Positions 50,065-58,205 of a stretch of 64,000 nucleotides of DNA are shown one piece after another. The notes under the pieces were generated by a model. It was not told the origin of the DNA. It saw only the letters and a program-made list of their open reading frames with translations, and ran no database searches. This DNA comes from Caulobacteraceae bacterium UBA3198 (GTDB lineage: Bacteria > Pseudomonadota > Alphaproteobacteria > Caulobacterales > Caulobacteraceae): positions 386,428 to 450,427 of the forward strand of contig DEWY01000013.1 in the NCBI GenBank assembly GCA_002363865.1. Direction: 5' to 3'. The stretch's first letter is position 1. Each line of letters starts with the position of its first letter. A program made the position numbers and the translations under genes.

Positions 50065-50395
50065 GGAGGGCCTGCGCCAGGCTACGGCGCACCTCAATAG
50101 GAGCCGGGTTTATGCTTGGACCACCCCAGCCGGCGTGCTCCGATAGCCTGGCTTGGCTCTCTAAGGACAACCAAAGCAGACGAAAGGCGAAGGGATCGTG
50201 GCGGCAGATCTCCCGGGCGAGAGCATGCAGAGCCGGGGCCAAGAGCAGCCAGGCCGGCGAATGGGCCATGAGAAAGACCGCCCCGGTCACGACCAGGTTG
50301 AGGCCGATCGCCTCCATCGGCGCGCCAGCGACCATGGCTGGCCGCGTGCAGGCCAGGAAGAGCGGCTCCTCCTTCAGACGGGCAGGCGGACGCAT
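50057..50395 (-). CDS. virB3: T4SS inner-membrane protein VirB3
   Basis: The 112-residue protein has the VirB3 pattern: a short N-terminus (RPPARLKEEPLFLACTRPAMVAG), one or two hydrophobic stretches (GLNLVVTGAVFLMAH, AWLLLAPALHALAREI), then ICRHDPFAFRLLWLSLESQ. VirB3 assists VirB4 in the membrane. It lies 2 bp after the virB2 stop and overlaps virB4. The tail is a little longer than in Agrobacterium VirB3. Confidence 0.9.
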   Translation of the reverse strand: MRPPARLKEEPLFLACTRPAMVAGAPMEAIGLNLVVTGAVFLMAHSPAWLLLAPALHALAREICRHDPFAFRLLWLSLESQARLSEHAGWGGPSINPAPIEVRRSLAQALRG

Positions 50396-50397
50396 GG

Positions 50398-50772
50398 TCA
50401 GCCGGCTCCGACAATGAGGTCGACGATGGCGGCGGCGCTGAAGATGACGATGATGCCGACGACGACGGTTCCTGCGCGCCGCATGTCGATGTGCCCAAAC
50501 ATCCAGACAATTCCGGTGAGGATCACGGCGATGGTCGCAAGCCCCCGAATGACGCTGCTGTTGAGGAGGTCGACAATGTTCTGGATGAAGCCGCCGATCT
50601 GACCGCCCACGCCTGAGCTCTGCGCCAGGGCGGGGCCGGCCGCGGCTAGGCTGGCCAGGAGAGCAAGCGCGGTCAGGCGTCGGGCCGTCAGAGGCGCGCG
50701 TCTTGGCGTTCTTAGGTTGCGGCGCCGCGCTTCGATCGAGGATAGGCTCGGCGCTGGGAGAGGTTTGATCAT
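50398..50772 (-). CDS. virB2: T4SS major pilin VirB2
   Basis: ATG 50772 has GGAGG exactly upstream, so it is preferred to ATG 50784. The 124-residue propilin has a long basic N-terminus, a signal-type hydrophobic segment (LTALALLASLAAAGPALAQ), then two hydrophobic helices (SVIRGLATIAVILTGIVWMFG, GTVVVGIIVIFSAAAIVDLIV) around the short loop HIDMRRA, as in VirB2 pilins. It is the first gene of the virB operon. An inverted repeat lies 48 bp upstream. Confidence 0.93.
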   Translation of the reverse strand: MIKPLPAPSLSSIEARRRNLRTPRRAPLTARRLTALALLASLAAAGPALAQSSGVGGQIGGFIQNIVDLLNSSVIRGLATIAVILTGIVWMFGHIDMRRAGTVVVGIIVIFSAAAIVDLIVGAG

Positions 50773-50819
50773 GGGGTCCTCCATGATCGACAGTCTGCCG
50801 GCGTCATTCGCGCGGGCAG

Positions 50820-50837
50820 ATCCGTAACCCTACGGAT
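50820..50837 (-). promoter_or_regulatory. Inverted-repeat element, copy 3 (upstream of virB2)
   Basis: ATCCGTA-ACCC-TACGGAT with 7-bp perfect arms lies 48 bp before the virB2 start. The core CCGTAACCYTACSGA is shared with copies at 34964 and 38223. The spacing to the start is almost equal to that of copy 1 (50 bp). It is probably the operator of the conjugation operon. Confidence 0.7.
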
Positions 50838-50978
50838 AGCCGCATGTTGGCTGGGCCTCAGCGCTTCAGGTCCGCGCAAACGTCACATTGGATTGGGCAA
50901 GCCCCTGTCGGTGGGCGCGCGCCCCTTGCGCGCCGTCGATGCTCGGGTACTCATCCCGCAGCCAAAGGTGAGATGAAC

Positions 50979-51773
50979 ATGACAACCGCGTCCGACGCCG
51001 CCCCTGATCCGTTCACCCAAGGCCGGGTGACTGCCGCAGTGCTGATCATCGGCGATGAAATCCTGTCGGGCCGCACCCGGGACACCAATCTCGGCGACAT
51101 CGCCAAATATCTCGGCGCCCATGGGGTGGAGCTAGCCGAGGCCCGCACGGTCTCCGATGTGCAGGGGGAGATCATCGCGGCCCTGGACGCCCTGCGCAGC
51201 CGTTATGACTATGTGATCACCACCGGCGGCATCGGCCCCACCCACGACGACATCACCGCCGATGCGGTGGCTGCAGCCTTCGGCGTCGAGCTCTATGAGC
51301 ACCCCGACATCCTGGCCATGATGACCGCCCGCTGGGGCGGCGAGATCAATGCAGCGCGCCGCCGCATGGCCCGGGTGCCGGTGGGCGGCGAGCTGGTGAA
51401 CAACCCCGTTCAGGGGCCGCCGGGCTTCAAGATCGGCAATGTCTTCGTCCTGGCCGGCGTGCCGCAGATCATGCGCGGCATGCTGCAGGATGTGGGGCCC
51501 CGGCTGAAGGGCGGCGCCGTCGTAGTTTCGCGCACTCTGAAGGTCGATGGCTCAGGCGAGGGGGCGATCGCCGCCCCGCTGGAGGCCCTGGCCAAGGCCC
51601 ACCCAGCCCTGTCCCTCGGCAGCTATCCCTTCTATGGCGCGGACGGGTTCGGTTCGAACCTGGTCATTCGGGGACGCGACCCGGTCGAGGTCGAGGCGAC
51701 CCTGACCGAGCTGATCACGGTCCTGGCCGAGGCCGGCATTACGCAGGTCCAGGTCGTGGAGACCCCCGCCTAA
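50979..51773 (+). CDS. Competence/damage-inducible protein A family (molybdopterin-binding-like)
   Basis: The product is 264 residues from ATG 50979; AAGGTGAG upstream fits it better than ATG 50973, two codons earlier. It is the short alphaproteobacterial CinA-type with a MoaB/MogA-like fold: VLIIGDEILSGRTRDTNLG, VITTGGIGPTHDDITADAVAAAFG, and VNNPVQGPPGFKIGNVFVLAGVPQIMRGML. It lacks the deamidase domain of long CinA. It resembles the pyrophosphatase-like part. It sits just past the right end of the conjugation module and probably belonged beside sfsA-map. Confidence 0.9.
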   Translation: MTTASDAAPDPFTQGRVTAAVLIIGDEILSGRTRDTNLGDIAKYLGAHGVELAEARTVSDVQGEIIAALDALRSRYDYVITTGGIGPTHDDITADAVAAAFGVELYEHPDILAMMTARWGGEINAARRRMARVPVGGELVNNPVQGPPGFKIGNVFVLAGVPQIMRGMLQDVGPRLKGGAVVVSRTLKVDGSGEGAIAAPLEALAKAHPALSLGSYPFYGADGFGSNLVIRGRDPVEVEATLTELITVLAEAGITQVQVVETPA

Positions 51774-51818
51774 GGGGACGCCGAGAGCGAGAGAAGCCTT
51801 GCGCGCGACGCCAGGGCT

Positions 51819-52157
51819 CTAGCGGGCGGAGATCTCCACGGGCTGGGCGTGGCCCTGCGTCGGGGGGAGACGCGGTCGCGCCCGGCCTTGGCGATAGGTC
51901 TGGGCCCGCGTGGTCTTCAGGCCATCCAGACCGTGTCTTTCGAACAGGGCGAGCCAGCCGGCGATCTCTTCGGCCGAGAGCTGATAGAGGCTGACGGCTT
52001 CGCGCAGGGAAATCAGCTCGGCCCGGATGGCCAGCAACAGCTCGGCCTTGCGACGGGCGTTCCAGCGCACCGTGTCGGGCGAGGGCAGGGTGTCGCGGGT
52101 GATCGGATAGCCGAGGGGGCCGACCACGGCCCGCAGGATGTCTCCAGGCTGGCTCAT
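51819..52157 (-). CDS. SciP-like DUF1153-family protein
   Basis: ATG 52157 (MSQPGDILRAVVGPLGYPIT) gives 112 residues. Central sequence LPSPDTVRWNARRKAELLLAIRAELISLREAVSLYQLSAEEIAGW is the SciP/DUF1153 form. SciP is a small helix-turn-helix-like protein that inhibits CtrA-dependent transcription in Caulobacter. Here the C-terminus carries an extra Arg/Pro-rich tail. It is an apparent paralog because its setting (with an HTH gene and an unknown gene) is not the known sciP place as far as I can tell. The start overlaps the previous stop (ATGA). Confidence 0.78.
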   Translation of the reverse strand: MSQPGDILRAVVGPLGYPITRDTLPSPDTVRWNARRKAELLLAIRAELISLREAVSLYQLSAEEIAGWLALFERHGLDGLKTTRAQTYRQGRARPRLPPTQGHAQPVEISAR

Positions 52158-52864
52158 TGGGGGCGGCCCTCGGGCGCTTGGGCGTCCCCGCGACCGAACG
52201 GGTCGAACAGACGGGCGAAGAGGGGGCTGCGACGCGGATCGACCTCGCGGGGGCGGGGATCGAAGCTGCGGCTCTCCTCCAGGGGAAAGGCGACGATCTC
52301 GGCGCACATGTCCTGTTCCGGGGGCGCCCGCAGGGCTTCTTCCCGGATGGTCCAGAGTTCGTGCAGTCGGGCGGCGACCAGGAAGGCGGTGAACTCGGTC
52401 TCAAGCGCCTCAGCATGGACCATGGCCATCCGGGCGCAGGCTCCGGGCGCATGGCGGCGGATTTGCCCGGCGCCATAGAACTCCTGGCCTTCCACCACGC
52501 GCCGCGCCTCTTCAAGAGCGCCCACGGGTAGGCGGGACTCGTCAGCCGCGCGGCTTGCGATCACCACGGTCTGTCGGGTGATGGCCAGGCGCAGCATGAG
52601 AAGACCGGCCAGGGCCTCAGACCCCGGCTGCCAGCGGCTGCGGGTTCCCGTCCAGCCCAGGGTCCACTCGGCCCGGAACTTCAGGGCGATGGTCGCGAAG
52701 GTGTCGAGCAGGCAGTACTCCACCACCCTGCGTTCGCCGTCGTCACTGAGCACGCCCGAGCCGAAAAAGTGGGGGGCGGCAGGCGCCGGGTGATCCAGGG
52801 CGTCCAAGCCCTGCCGCAACGTCAGATGGATAATTTCGGCGCCGGAAGGGGGGAGCGGTGTCAC
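52154..52864 (-). CDS. Hypothetical protein in the SciP-like operon
   Basis: GTG 52864 overlaps the preceding stop (GTGA), giving 236 residues (MTPLPPSGAEIIHLTLRQGL). There is no signal peptide or membrane helix. The central part is helical (SEALAGLLMLRLAITRQTVVIASRAADE, MVHAEALETEFTAFLVAARLHELWTIREEALR). The C-terminus is Pro/Arg-rich (SRSFDPRPREVDPRRSPLFARLFDPFGRG). No family is recognised. Both ends overlap neighbours, so it works with the upstream HTH protein and the SciP-like protein. This is a candidate regulatory trio. Confidence 0.6.
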   Translation of the reverse strand: MTPLPPSGAEIIHLTLRQGLDALDHPAPAAPHFFGSGVLSDDGERRVVEYCLLDTFATIALKFRAEWTLGWTGTRSRWQPGSEALAGLLMLRLAITRQTVVIASRAADESRLPVGALEEARRVVEGQEFYGAGQIRRHAPGACARMAMVHAEALETEFTAFLVAARLHELWTIREEALRAPPEQDMCAEIVAFPLEESRSFDPRPREVDPRRSPLFARLFDPFGRGDAQAPEGRPQ

Positions 52865-53322
52865 TGCAGGGCCTCCCAATCGTAAGGCGTTTCCAGGGGC
52901 TGGGCCCGACGAACGAAGTCGCTAATCTCCTCACGGGCGAGTGTAAGGCTGAAGGCCGAGCCGGGTCCGGGGGTGATCAGGCCGCGCTCCACCAGGATGC
53001 GGAGCTTGCGGCGGACGGTCTCGCGGGGGATGCCCGTCATTGAGCTGATACTGAAGGCCGACAAGGTGGCGGTGATCGCTGCGCCGCTGTCGTCTTCATC
53101 CATGCTGACTGATTTCACGGCCTCGGCCGCAGAAGCCAGAAGAAAAGCGGTATAGATGTATAGAGCTTCAGAGTCATTGCCGCACCTGGCGCGCCAAGAT
53201 GAAGTCAGTTTGAATAGAGTGCTCGCGGCTATGTGGAAGCGATACATCAACGAAGTGAATGCCCCCGACCTATGGGTTGATGATCGCTGTCTTGACCAGT
53301 TTTCTGTCGTCCCGAGTACCAT
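52861..53322 (-). CDS. Winged-helix DNA-binding protein
   Basis: ATG 53322 has GAGG 5 bases upstream; a later ATG at 53247 is possible. In its 153 residues the C-terminal half contains a wHTH: ALYIYTAFLLASAAEAV, then FSISSMTGIPRETVRRKLRILVERGLITPGPGSAFSLTL. The recognition helix RETVRRKLRIL is clear. It is a short regulator with no effector domain. It leads the operon of three overlapping genes that ends with the SciP-like protein. Confidence 0.78.
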   Translation of the reverse strand: MVLGTTENWSRQRSSTHRSGAFTSLMYRFHIAASTLFKLTSSWRARCGNDSEALYIYTAFLLASAAEAVKSVSMDEDDSGAAITATLSAFSISSMTGIPRETVRRKLRILVERGLITPGPGSAFSLTLAREEISDFVRRAQPLETPYDWEALQ

Positions 53323-53762
53323 AGCAACCTCACGAATTCGGTTGAATGGTGGTCAAGTGCGGCAAATTGGCAATCAACTTGGTGCGCAATTTGGGCGCGG
53401 GGGCACCTAATTCGGACGGTTACCGGTCCATTAACTCTCCTTGGCCGTCCAGAACGCGGCGGCTCCGACCGGCCTCCTGGGCGCGGGAGACATGGACATT
53501 TCACGCACGGTCAAGCAAGGGGGCGGGGGGCAAGATTCGCCTAAAACGGGAACTTTTTTGATTCAACACCTACGCGCAGGCTGCGATCCAAGGTAGAGTT
53601 GCGCCCCGCCGGCGATACATTCTGACACACGCCTGCAACAGGGGCCGTAGAGCGTTATCCGGTCTTGAGCGGCGCCTCGCCGCAAGGCGCATTGCGCCCG
53701 GACGATGGGAAAGGCGAGGTTCGCCTAGGCTCCCGCCCGTACAAGCTGTAGACCCCGAGGCC
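53323..53762. other. Intergenic control region between divergent operons
   Basis: The 440 bp hold no gene I can support. They are AT-richer than the coding parts near 53340-53440 and 53550, so promoters of both divergent transcripts are likely there. No operator with clear symmetry was found. Confidence 0.45.
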
Positions 53763-55067
53763 ATGCTCGAGACACCTTTGGTTAAAGACCCCGACCGCGC
53801 CGAACATCCCGGCCGCCGCCGCGCTGGTGGCCCCCTGCGGATCGCCTTCCTCTCCTACCGGTCAGATCCTAGGGTTGGCGGACAGGGGGTCTATCTCGCC
53901 CAGGCCACCCGCGCCCTGGCCGCCCGCGGCCATAAGGTCGATGTGCTGTCAGGCCCGCCCTATCCCGATCTAGCCCCAGGGGTCGGCCTGGTGAAGATCC
54001 CGTCGATGGATCTCTACGCCCAGCCGCATAATGGTCATTTGGCCCTGCGCCTGCGCCACCTGCTGAGCTGGACGGACCTGGCGGAGTATTTCGGCCACCT
54101 GTCGGGCAAGTTCATGGAGCCCTACACCTTCGGTCGCCGGGCGGCGCGCTACCTGCGGGCTCACGCGGCCGACTACGATGTGGTCATCGACAACCAGTCC
54201 CTGGGTTATGGCCTGCTGGACATCAAGCGCTCTGGCCTGCCGGTCGTGGGCGTCATCCATCACCCGATCCGCCGCGACCTGGAGCTGGCCCTGGAGGCCG
54301 AGCCGGAGGCCAAGGTCCGCTGGCTGATCCGCCGCTGGTACAGCTTTCTGTCCATGCAGGAGCATGTGGCGCCCCGCCTGGACCGAGTCATCGTGGTCTC
54401 AAAGAGCGCCGGTGCTGATGTGGCGAGCTATCTCAAGGTCCTGCCGGAGCGGATGACCGCCATCCCCCTGGGCGTCGATCAGACGGTGTTCCGGCCTCAG
54501 CCGGATCTGCGCCGGCGCGACCGTCGCATCCTGACCACCGCCAGCGCCGACGTGCCGCTGAAGGGGCTCGGGATTCTGATCCAGGCCTATGCGGACCTGC
54601 TGCCCGCCTATCCGGACCTGGAGCTGGTGGTGATCGGCAAGCTCAAACCCGACGGGCCCACCGGCAAGCTGATCAACAGTCTAGGCCTGGCTGAGCGCAT
54701 CAGCTTCATCAGCGATCTGAGCGGCGAGGAGATGGCCGAGCAGTACGCCCGGGCCACCATCTGCGTGACCCCGTCGCTCTATGAGGGCTTCGGCCTGCCG
54801 GCGGCCGAGGCCATGAGCTGCGCCTCGCCGGTGATCGTCACCGACGGCGGCTCCCTGCCTGAGGTGGTTGGCGAGGCGGGCGTCGTGGTGAGGCGGGGCG
54901 ATCCCGACGCCCTGGCCACCGCCATCGCGCAATTGCTGGACGATCCCGCCAAGCGTCTCTCGCTGAGCGAGGCCAGCCGACGACGGGCGCGGGAGGTATT
55001 CTCCTGGGACCGAGCCGGCGCCGCCTATGAGGCGGTCCTTGAAGATGCGGTGATCGCGGCGTGCTGA
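53763..55067 (+). CDS. Glycosyltransferase family 4
   Basis: The 434-residue protein has the two-Rossmann GT4 fold: N-terminal acceptor part (RIAFLSYRSDPRVGGQGVYLAQATRALAARGHKVDVLSG) and C-terminal donor-binding part. VVSKSAGADV, PLGVDQTVFRP and the nucleotide-sugar E-x7-E element VTPSLYEGFGLPAAEAMSCASPVIVTDGGSLPEVVG are visible. It probably adds a sugar from a nucleotide donor in polysaccharide or lipid synthesis. It begins a group with a methyltransferase and an alpha/alpha-barrel protein. The start MLETPLVKDPD is ATG 53763. Confidence 0.92.
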   Translation: MLETPLVKDPDRAEHPGRRRAGGPLRIAFLSYRSDPRVGGQGVYLAQATRALAARGHKVDVLSGPPYPDLAPGVGLVKIPSMDLYAQPHNGHLALRLRHLLSWTDLAEYFGHLSGKFMEPYTFGRRAARYLRAHAADYDVVIDNQSLGYGLLDIKRSGLPVVGVIHHPIRRDLELALEAEPEAKVRWLIRRWYSFLSMQEHVAPRLDRVIVVSKSAGADVASYLKVLPERMTAIPLGVDQTVFRPQPDLRRRDRRILTTASADVPLKGLGILIQAYADLLPAYPDLELVVIGKLKPDGPTGKLINSLGLAERISFISDLSGEEMAEQYARATICVTPSLYEGFGLPAAEAMSCASPVIVTDGGSLPEVVGEAGVVVRRGDPDALATAIAQLLDDPAKRLSLSEASRRRAREVFSWDRAGAAYEAVLEDAVIAAC

Positions 55068-55798
55068 CTGTTGAGACGAACCGCCTGGGCCTGCGCCCCG
55101 GCGACTGGGTGCTGGATCTGGGCTGCGGCGAGGGCCGCCATTGCCACGGAGTCCACCTGGAAGATGGCGTGAATGTCGTCGGCCTGGATATGGACGAGCC
55201 CTCCTTGCGCAAGGCCATGGCCGGCGTCTTTGAGCTGCCGCCGCCGGAGCACCCGGGCGCCTGCGCCTTTCTGAAGGGGGACGCTTACCGGCTGCCCTTT
55301 GCCGACGGGACCTTCGATGCGGTGATCTGTTCGGAAGTCCTGGAGCATCTGGACGACTATCCCGCGGCGCTGGCCGAGATCCGTCGGGTGCTCAAGTCTG
55401 GCGGCGTCTTCGCCCCGACCGTCCCGCGGGCCTGGCCCGAAACCCTGTGCTGGAAGCTGGCGCCGGGCGAGGGCGGTTATGCCGACCAGCCTGGCGGCCA
55501 TGTCCGGATCTTCCAGGAGGACACCCTGCGCCGGGAGATCGAGCGCCTGGGCTACCGGTTCCTGGGTCAGCACTATGCGCACGGCCTTCACAGCCCCTAC
55601 TGGTGGCTGAAGTGCGCCTTCTGGAGCCGCCAAGACGATCATCCCCTGATCAAGGCCTATCACCGGTTCCTGGTGTGGGACCTGATGGAGAAGCCGGCCC
55701 TGACCCGCGGGCTTGAGGCGGTCGCCGCCCCGCTGATGGGCAAGAGCGTGGCCTTCTATTTCCGCAAAAGCGCGCCTAAGGCGTCGGGCCCCTCATGA
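55061..55798 (+). CDS. Class I SAM-dependent methyltransferase
   Basis: GTG 55061 overlaps the GT4 stop. The 245-residue protein has SAM-binding motif I VLDLGCGEGRH, motif II-like VGLDMDEPSLRKA, FADGTFDAVICSEVLEHLDDYPAALAEIRRVLKSGGVF. Methyltransferase_11 type. The C-terminal part has TRGLEAVAAPLMGKSVAFYF. Coupled position suggests it modifies the product made by the GT4 protein or a shared lipid or sugar. Substrate is unknown. Confidence 0.9.
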   Translation: MLTVETNRLGLRPGDWVLDLGCGEGRHCHGVHLEDGVNVVGLDMDEPSLRKAMAGVFELPPPEHPGACAFLKGDAYRLPFADGTFDAVICSEVLEHLDDYPAALAEIRRVLKSGGVFAPTVPRAWPETLCWKLAPGEGGYADQPGGHVRIFQEDTLRREIERLGYRFLGQHYAHGLHSPYWWLKCAFWSRQDDHPLIKAYHRFLVWDLMEKPALTRGLEAVAAPLMGKSVAFYFRKSAPKASGPS

Positions 55799-56856
55799 GC
55801 GCGCCGCGCGCAACGCGCAAGGCCCCGCCCCGTCGCCGGAATCCGCTCACCGGCGCCGTGCTCTGCATGCTGCAGGCGCAAGGGCGCGACGGGGCGATCC
55901 CCTGGTTCGAGGCCGGCCCCTGGGACCCCTGGAACCACGGGGAGTGCGTCATGGCGCTGGCCGTCGCCGGCGAATGGGACGCCGCGCGTAGCGGGCTAGA
56001 CTGCCTGGCGGCCCGTCAGGGCGCCGACGGCGCCTGGCTTGGCGAGTATGGCAACATGCTGCCCATGGCCGACCGGCTTCACATGGCTAGGGTGCGTCCG
56101 CCGGCCTTCCGCGACACCAACTTCGCCGCCTATTGCGCCGTGGTGGTCTGGCACAGCTATGTGCTCACCGGGGACGCTGCGCTCGTGCGGCCCTACTGGC
56201 CCATGGTGCGGGACGCGATCGATTTCGTCCTGTCGCTGCAGCATGAGGCCGGCGACATCTCCTGGTCGGCCGAGGCCCATCTGACCAGCGCCGATGACGC
56301 GGTGCGCGCCGGCTGCGGCTCGATCCACAAGAGCTTGGAATGCGCGCTTCAGCTGGCCGAGTTGATGGGCGAACCGCAACCCCGCTGGGCCGAGGGCAAG
56401 GCGCGGCTGGGTCAGGCCCTGCGCACGCGGCCTGAGCGCTTCGACCGCACGACAGACCGCTCGGGCTTCGCCATGGACTGGTACTATCCGATGCTTGGCG
56501 GCGCGCTCACCGGCGCGGCCGCCCTTGAGCGCCTGGACGGCGGCTGGTCACGGTTTGTGGAGCCCGGCGTCGGCTGCCGCTGCGTGGCTGAACAGCCCTG
56601 GGCCACCGTGGCCGAGACCTGCGAGCTGGTGATGGCTCTGGTCGCCTTGGGACGTCCGGGCGAGGCCGCCGAGGTGCTGACCTGGCAGGACGCCCACCGG
56701 GACGCCGATGGCGTCTATTGGATGGGCTGGCAGTTCCAGGAGGCGATCATCTGGCCCGAGGAGCGACCGACCTGGACCCAGGCCGCGGCCATCCTCGCCC
56801 ATGACGCTGTCTATGATCTGACACCGGCTTCTCAGGTTCTGGTGAAGCACGGCTGA
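55795..56856 (+). CDS. Alpha/alpha-barrel protein, prenyltransferase/cyclase-like
   Basis: The start overlaps the methyltransferase stop (ATGA). In 353 residues there are recurrent helical pairs typical of alpha/alpha6-barrels (for example NHGECVMALAVAGEWDAARSGL, ETCELVMALVALGRPGEAAEVL). W-Q-F-Q-E-A and D-A-V-Y-D elements are seen. This shape is shared by prenyltransferase/squalene-cyclase-like proteins and some glycoside hydrolases. No DxDD or catalytic acid set is certain. The three-gene GT4-MTase-barrel arrangement suggests one pathway. Substrate cannot be stated. Confidence 0.7.
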   Translation: MSAPRATRKAPPRRRNPLTGAVLCMLQAQGRDGAIPWFEAGPWDPWNHGECVMALAVAGEWDAARSGLDCLAARQGADGAWLGEYGNMLPMADRLHMARVRPPAFRDTNFAAYCAVVVWHSYVLTGDAALVRPYWPMVRDAIDFVLSLQHEAGDISWSAEAHLTSADDAVRAGCGSIHKSLECALQLAELMGEPQPRWAEGKARLGQALRTRPERFDRTTDRSGFAMDWYYPMLGGALTGAAALERLDGGWSRFVEPGVGCRCVAEQPWATVAETCELVMALVALGRPGEAAEVLTWQDAHRDADGVYWMGWQFQEAIIWPEERPTWTQAAAILAHDAVYDLTPASQVLVKHG

Positions 56857-56888
56857 GGACGACAGGGCGCGCTATTTGTCCGAGGCCC

Positions 56889-57389
56889 TCAGTTCAATCC
56901 GTCCGCGCCCTGTGGGTCGTGGCCCTCATCTGAGCGCACCTCGCCAATACCCACCGCAAGTATGCCCAGAGCGACGCCGGTGAGATTGGCCATGATATCT
57001 CGGACCTCGAGGCGGCCTGGCGCGAGCTGGGCGTACTGAAGCAATTCAAGGCCGACCCCAAGGCCGAGAACGCTCATGCCTATGACCAAGAGGTGCATCC
57101 TCGGCAGAGCCGCGCTGGCCAACATGACGAGACCGAGCGCGATGAGACCGTGCTCGAGGGTGTCGGATGCGACCTCAAGGCGCGCAGCATCGTGGTTCGG
57201 TTCGAAGATGATCGAGACCGCCCAGACCAGGAACATGATGAGCGCGACTCGCGCCGCAAGCTGAAGCATGGCCTGCCTTAACACCTCGTCTGTGACCAAT
57301 CGCCCTGGCTTCTCCAGCAAGGCGTCAAACATAGGTCGATCAGCGCCCTCTGACGGGAATTCGATCAGGAGCGGGCCCTGCGTCGACAT
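56889..57389 (-). CDS. VanZ-like membrane protein
   Basis: The 166 residues carry four membrane segments (QLAARVALIMFLVWAVSIIF, EHGLIALGLVMLASAAL, LLVIGMSVLGLGVGLELLQYAQ, DIMANLTGVALGILAVGI). The GVGLELLQYAQLAPGRLEVRDIMANLTGVALG pattern, with E-x-x-Q near R-x-x-D-x-x-x-N, is the VanZ signature. VanZ proteins have been linked to teicoplanin resistance and to exopolysaccharide export functions. Here it lies among polysaccharide genes. An N-terminal soluble extension of about 45 residues is present. Substrate is unknown. Confidence 0.75.
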   Translation of the reverse strand: MSTQGPLLIEFPSEGADRPMFDALLEKPGRLVTDEVLRQAMLQLAARVALIMFLVWAVSIIFEPNHDAARLEVASDTLEHGLIALGLVMLASAALPRMHLLVIGMSVLGLGVGLELLQYAQLAPGRLEVRDIMANLTGVALGILAVGIGEVRSDEGHDPQGADGLN

Positions 57390-57449
57390 GTTCCGATTAG
57401 GCTAGGGGCAAGGGCCCGACTGGGCTGGGGCCGGCGTCAAACCGTGTGA

Positions 57450-58076
57450 TCACAGGCGGCGCAGAACGCGCAGGCTCTTGATCGACTCCACTTCAGCAAA
57501 CAGGTCTGAGGCGAGCGCCCGCTGGTAAATCTCGAAGGGCGGGCGGCCGCCGTCGGCGGGATCTGGAAAGACGTCGTGGATGGCTAGCAGGCCGCCAGGC
57601 GCCAAATGCGGCGTCCATCCGCGATAGTCGGCCAGGGCCGCCTCCAGGGTGTGGCCGCCGTCGATGAACAAGAAGCCCAGACGCCCACCCCAATGGGCGG
57701 CCACCGCGGCTGAACGTCCCACGACGGGGATCACCGTCTCCTCGAGTCCTGCCGCCCGCAGGTTGCGGCGCAGGTGAGGCAGGGTGTCCATGGCGCCGGC
57801 GACCGTGTCCCAGAGGTCAGCGTCGTGGTACTCCCAACCAGGTTGGTTCTCTTCCGAGCCCCGGTGATGATCGACCGTGAACAGGACCGCGCCGAGGCTC
57901 TTCAGGGCGGCGCCGATATAGATCGCCGACTTGCCACAATAGGCCCCAATCTCCAGGCAGCCTCCAAGACTTGCGCCCTCCATCGCCGCCCGTTGCAGGG
58001 CTGCGCCTTCAAGGGGGTCGAGGAAGCCTTTGACCTGGTCGATATCCAAGGGCAGTGGCAGGGGCGTCTCAGCCAT
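57450..58076 (-). CDS. Class I SAM-dependent methyltransferase (CmcI/TylF-like)
   Basis: The 208 residues include GGCLEIGAYCGKSAIYIGAALK (motif I), LFTVDHHRGSEENQPGWEYHDADL, GFLFIDGGHTLEAALADYRGWTPHLAPGGLLAIHDVF. The FIDGGHTY-like GHT with Asp/His set is typical of methyltransferase_24 with metal-assisted O-methylation. It lies opposite to SapC. The acceptor may be a sugar, but this is a guess. No membrane or signal region. Confidence 0.85.
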   Translation of the reverse strand: MAETPLPLPLDIDQVKGFLDPLEGAALQRAAMEGASLGGCLEIGAYCGKSAIYIGAALKSLGAVLFTVDHHRGSEENQPGWEYHDADLWDTVAGAMDTLPHLRRNLRAAGLEETVIPVVGRSAAVAAHWGGRLGFLFIDGGHTLEAALADYRGWTPHLAPGGLLAIHDVFPDPADGGRPPFEIYQRALASDLFAEVESIKSLRVLRRL

Positions 58077-58205
58077 GGTTAAGCTTCCAGATTAGGGTGC
58101 GGCGCGGAGGCTTCGCACATAGACGGCTTCGCGTCAGGATGCGACGGAGAGGCTCGTCCTGGTTCAGGTTCAGTATCGTTTCCTTGGGGGAGGGAGCCAC
58201 CATCC

